Positions 20,720 to 23,248 of a stretch of DNA of 23,248 nucleotides are shown piece by piece (position 1 is the first letter of the stretch; the number at the start of each line of letters is the position of its first letter). This DNA comes from a virus. The notes below the pieces were generated by a model. It saw only the letters and a program-made list of their open reading frames with translations. It had not been told where the DNA came from and did no database searches. The DNA lies in IMG/VR virus record IMGVR_UViG_3300042898_003334, positions 1 to 23,248 of that record; one strand, given 5' to 3'. A program made the position numbers and the translations under genes.

Positions 20720-21125
20720 TCACCCAATAAGATACAGGGGTATAAAAATTAAATGTTAATACACCATCACACCCTACCACTGTATTAAACTCTTCCTCTG
20801 TCTGCTCACCGAATCCATTGAAGTCGTGAATGTATTTTCCTTTGATCATTGGCAATACATCAATGTTGTTGAAATTTAATTTTTTAATTTCTAACACAGT
20901 ATCCGAATCATCTAAGGTGTCTATTAATTTTCTTTTGCCATCAATAACTAATCGAAACACATGTTGAGTTACAACAGTTTCACTGTATGCAACATCAACA
21001 GTCATTGGAATATCACTAGAACTGCCACTGAAATAACATTGGTCATCTATTAGAATATCAACATTTAGTGGGCGAGCTGATGACATTAAAAATTCAAGTT
21101 TAACTGTTTTTGATGATTGTGTCAT
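20700..21125 (-). CDS. Beta-rich protein of unknown function (141 aa)
   Basis: The frame begins MTQSSKTVKLEFLMSSARPL and shows alternating hydrophobic residues throughout, suggesting a beta-sandwich. A Gly/Asn-rich turn IHDFNGFGEQTEEEF and a conserved-looking end FYTPVSYWVTKEYPY stand out. It may be a ligand- or carbohydrate-binding module, but I do not recognise it. The ATG overlaps the stop of the acyl-CoA-dehydrogenase-like gene by 4 nt, so the two are translated together. Confidence 0.75.
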   Translation of the reverse strand: MTQSSKTVKLEFLMSSARPLNVDILIDDQCYFSGSSSDIPMTVDVAYSETVVTQHVFRLVIDGKRKLIDTLDDSDTVLEIKKLNFNNIDVLPMIKGKYIHDFNGFGEQTEEEFNTVVGCDGVLTFNFYTPVSYWVTKEYPY

Positions 21126-22099
21126 AGTGTGTCGATATTTGCAAATTGGCTCAATAGTACTTGTTCATAGTATGGTTTTCCATGCGATGACCAAACAAGG
21201 GCATCTCTAAATCGTTGACTAAATTGAGTGTTACTATCATAGAACCGGCTGCTGCCAATTTCGATAGTTAATTTAAGCATATTGGTCAAACATTGTTTGG
21301 TTTGGGTGTATTGAGTATCGTGCCAAGTCCAATATTTTTGATCCAGTGTGTGTAGTTTAGCAAGATCAAAGTTATCACTCCAACTTCTCTTTAACAGAAT
21401 CAATTGAGATTCAATGGGTTTTAATTGATACTCGAGATGATAATTTTTTTGAATTGAAATTTGCAGAAGAGCATGATAAAGACCAACTGCACATCCTAAA
21501 AAATTAGTTAGGAATCCATACTTTAAAAAACTTAACAAGGAGTTTTGCGAGTCTTGTATGCAAAATGGTCCTTGATGCAATATCCATTCTTTGGGAAAAT
21601 CCTGGGTGTCTAACATTAAACTCATTGGACTAGCCACCTTTAGCCCGATTGGGTTATATCCATTGTTTTCAATTTTATGATCGACTTCTTTGAGATCAAT
21701 GAATAATAAACAGCGAGTTGGATTGCTATGATGTCCAACTTTGCAAACAAGATAGTCTGCTTGATGAATGGAAGTAATCCAATGTTTTGTTCCTGAGATA
21801 CCATGATTATCTATTTTGATAGTATCAATGTCATGATACACACTAAAAGACCCTAGTTGTTCCTGGTACTGATAATTTAGCTTATTAGAAACATTTAACG
21901 AGTTTCTTGAACTTTGATGCTGATTAATACAGTGAGCAATTCCTACATCAATTTTGGCAACTTGATAAAGATTTTCAAACCATTGCTGACACTCACTTGG
22001 AGTTGCTGTTACAAAATCAAGATCAAAATATGGTTTTAGTTCTACAAGAGTGTCTTTATCAAACCCTGTAGGTCGATAGTCATTGATAGGAAAGATCAT
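21122..22099 (-). CDS. Acyl-CoA-dehydrogenase-fold flavoprotein (divergent)
   Basis: Segments match acyl-CoA dehydrogenase-fold proteins in order: an N-terminal helical part AKIDVGIAHCINQHQSS (48-64), the middle-domain signature ISGTKHWITSIHQADYLVC (101-119), and a C-terminal EIGSSRFYDSNTQFSQRFRD (280-299) followed by ALVWSSHG. At 325 residues it is shorter than the usual 380 or so. No clear catalytic Glu can be placed. It could be a flavin monooxygenase of the DszC/group D type or a pseudoenzyme. It has no Shine-Dalgarno; AATAAATA lies 7 nt before the ATG. It is coupled to the beta-rich gene. Confidence 0.7.
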   Translation of the reverse strand: MIFPINDYRPTGFDKDTLVELKPYFDLDFVTATPSECQQWFENLYQVAKIDVGIAHCINQHQSSRNSLNVSNKLNYQYQEQLGSFSVYHDIDTIKIDNHGISGTKHWITSIHQADYLVCKVGHHSNPTRCLLFIDLKEVDHKIENNGYNPIGLKVASPMSLMLDTQDFPKEWILHQGPFCIQDSQNSLLSFLKYGFLTNFLGCAVGLYHALLQISIQKNYHLEYQLKPIESQLILLKRSWSDNFDLAKLHTLDQKYWTWHDTQYTQTKQCLTNMLKLTIEIGSSRFYDSNTQFSQRFRDALVWSSHGKPYYEQVLLSQFANIDTL

Positions 22100-22106
22100 T
22101 GAGAAA

Positions 22107-22114
22107 TATTTATT
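22107..22114 (-). promoter_or_regulatory. Late-type promoter box AATAAATA
   Basis: AATAAATA on the minus strand lies 7 nt before the ATG at 22099 and 3 nt after the HIT stop codon. It is the only start signal visible for the acyl-CoA-dehydrogenase-like gene. Confidence 0.55.
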
Positions 22115-22117
22115 GTG

Positions 22118-22522
22118 TTATACACCAGGAGTGGTATAACTGCCATTGCGATAGTTACCTTGCCCTGGAATGGTATTACGAACTCCGCCAACAGGATCTG
22201 CACAATCTCCAACTCGTCGAGGAATAAGATGCACATGTGGATACATCACAGTTTGCCCAGCTGCCTGGCCCATGTTGATGCCAACATTGTAAGCATCACA
22301 TTCGCCAGCGTTTACCATTCGATTGCCTTCGTGTAGTGCTGAGGTAAATGCTTCTCTTACCAGCCCTGGAGTATCCTGAGTGGGCACAAACAACAAATGT
22401 CCTTTGGTAACAGGGTACTTGTCTCTGAACACAACCACATGAAAATCTCTCCATAGCACTTGTTCTTCAGCCCAAGGTGCAATACCTTTTTGTTGTGCTT
22501 CGTCTAATGATTCAAAATTCAT
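22118..22522 (-). CDS. HIT-family nucleotide hydrolase/transferase
   Basis: This 134-residue protein has the HIT layout: VVVFRDKYPVTKGHLLFVP (29-47), YNVGINMGQAAGQTV (78-92) and MYPHVHLIPRR (93-103). H96 and H98 are the second and third His of the HIT triad, including the usual nucleophile; the first is Tyr94. HIT proteins cleave nucleoside phosphoramidates or dinucleotides. I chose ATG 22520-22522, 8 nt after the upstream stop, over an in-frame ATG at 22549 inside that gene. Confidence 0.88.
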   Translation of the reverse strand: MNFESLDEAQQKGIAPWAEEQVLWRDFHVVVFRDKYPVTKGHLLFVPTQDTPGLVREAFTSALHEGNRMVNAGECDAYNVGINMGQAAGQTVMYPHVHLIPRRVGDCADPVGGVRNTIPGQGNYRNGSYTTPGV

Positions 22523-22530
22523 AATATTTC

Positions 22531-23013
22531 TTAATTTGGAAAAGGCCACGATTTACTAGGATCTGGGCGTGTCTTTAGTTTTACATTTTCTTCAATCACT
22601 GTGCCATCTTCATCACACAGGTCAATTTGATATGGTGCAATGATGTGTACTGCGGCATCTTCTTCCGACCAATCATGTTCACCATCATACAGCCAACCAG
22701 CACCACCTTCGTAGTATGCTTCTTTTAGTTCTTGTTGTTCAAGTTCAGTTATATCGTCACTGAATTCCCATTCAACACTACAACTGTCATCAAACTCGCA
22801 ACCCCAACCACAATCGGTTCTAGCATAGGCCACAGGATCACCAGACCAGGGAAGGTTGCAGTCTAAGTCACCTTCCACAAAGCCTTGTCCCCAGCGATAG
22901 GTTTCGTCGATGTTAAACCAACTGACGCTGTCATCAGGGTTTGTACGATACATTTCTACATGGTAGACAATGCTTTTCTTTTCCAGAGGTTTGATAAGAT
23001 AAACTTGACTCAT
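22531..23013 (-). CDS. Acidic phage protein of unknown function (160 aa)
   Basis: The frame begins MSQVYLIKPLEKKSIVYHVE and is strongly acidic with many Trp and Cys (GWGCEFDDSCSVEWEF). A middle part DITELEQQELKEAYYEGGAG is helical, and the end is a polar tail. I recall it only as a hypothetical protein of marine phages. Its ATG directly follows the stop of the membrane-protein gene (TAAATG), so they are one operon. A paired-Cys metal site is possible but unproven. Confidence 0.82.
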   Translation of the reverse strand: MSQVYLIKPLEKKSIVYHVEMYRTNPDDSVSWFNIDETYRWGQGFVEGDLDCNLPWSGDPVAYARTDCGWGCEFDDSCSVEWEFSDDITELEQQELKEAYYEGGAGWLYDGEHDWSEEDAAVHIIAPYQIDLCDEDGTVIEENVKLKTRPDPSKSWPFPN

Positions 23014-23190
23014 TTAAATTCCCTTGTAAGCATCAAGAATAAGAACACCACCAATTGTAAATCCTACTATTGCAAGCCCGTAATCGCCGTTAATTAACGA
23101 ACTTAATCCTGCTAACAAGTTTACACCCCCAATGGTAAGGCTGATTTCTTTTCTATTTCGACCAACCCATATAAAAAATTTATCTAACAT
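23014..23190 (-). CDS. Small two-helix membrane protein (58 aa)
   Basis: The frame begins MLDKFFIWVGRNRKEISLTI and continues with two hydrophobic stretches: GGVNLLAGLSSLING and YGLAIVGFTIGGVLILDAY. The basic WVGRNRKE loop before the first helix suggests insertion with the N-terminus facing the cytoplasm. AAGGAAGA precedes the ATG, which overlaps the upstream stop by 1 nt. Similar small membrane proteins occur in marine T4-like phages; function unknown. Confidence 0.75.
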   Translation of the reverse strand: MLDKFFIWVGRNRKEISLTIGGVNLLAGLSSLINGDYGLAIVGFTIGGVLILDAYKGI

Positions 23191-23248
23191 CATTCTTCCT
23201 TTACAAAATCGTAAGTGCGTTCAAAGATCGGACCATCGCAAATATACA
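23190..23248 (-). CDS. C-terminal end of a gene cut by the window edge
   Basis: An open minus-strand frame from the window edge ends in YICDGPIFERTYDFVKEE and a TGA at 23190-23192, which overlaps the next ATG by 1 nt. The coupling makes it likely to be the end of a real upstream gene. The fragment is too short to identify. Confidence 0.6.
   Translation of the reverse strand, partial: YICDGPIFERTYDFVKEE

Overview
The window looks like part of the genome of a T4-like (myovirus-type) tailed phage, probably from a marine or other aquatic habitat. Supporting signs are tightly packed and mostly overlapping small genes, three tRNA genes with encoded CCA ends, T4-type late promoter boxes (TATAAATA and a CTAAATA-like variant), repeated strong sigma70-type early promoters, a phage 5'-3' exonuclease, a MazG-like pyrophosphohydrolase, queuosine-pathway genes and several families I associate with marine phages. 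I see no ribosomal, central-metabolism or integrase genes. All assignments come from reading motifs; no database search was possible.

Layout. (1) 1-2557, minus strand: tRNA-Leu(UAA), a 52-residue basic protein, tRNA-Arg(UCU), a large B12-binding-type radical SAM protein and a CAU-anticodon tRNA; both tRNA groups have a sigma70-type promoter directly upstream. (2) 2544-6762, minus: small, mostly unrecognised genes, several behind their own near-identical promoter (TTGACC, 17 bp, TATAAT), one of them a GIY-YIG nuclease. Before the GIY-YIG gene lies an array of hairpins, two of which exclude each other. (3) 6881-9959, mostly plus: two tiny genes behind a perfect TATAAATA box, then two related glycosyltransferase-like genes enclosing a minus-strand ParB-like gene. 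(4) 18741 down to 9948, minus: one long run of 16 overlapping or abutting genes behind one sigma70-type promoter. It starts with QueD, passes through two glycosyltransferase-like and two methyltransferase genes to QueE, then carries DUF2061, a cytidylyltransferase, an SGNH-like protein, the exonuclease and the MazG-like enzyme. (5) 18717-19813: an Fe(II)/2-oxoglutarate dioxygenase-like gene between two exact 50-bp direct repeats, each carrying the same promoter. (6) 19852-23248: a plus-strand radical SAM/SPASM-like gene facing a minus-strand pair (an unknown beta-rich protein and an acyl-CoA-dehydrogenase-fold flavoprotein), then a HIT protein, an acidic protein and a small membrane protein.

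How the genes may work together. QueD and QueE catalyse successive steps toward preQ0; in phages this pathway commonly feeds 7-deazaguanine modification of DNA. The neighbouring sugar- and methyl-transferases could modify the phage DNA or the host surface, but the sequence does not decide between these. The most unusual segment is 18.7-22.1 kb, where three redox-type enzyme genes (an HNN-motif dioxygenase, a radical SAM protein and an acyl-CoA-dehydrogenase-like flavoprotein) sit together with a small unknown protein. Several apparent accessory genes (B12 radical SAM, both glycosyltransferase-like genes, ParB-like, radical SAM, acyl-CoA-dehydrogenase-like) lack Shine-Dalgarno sequences and carry a CTAAATA-like box only 4-9 nt before the ATG, which suggests leaderless late transcripts. 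No stretch over 300 bases lacks a gene.
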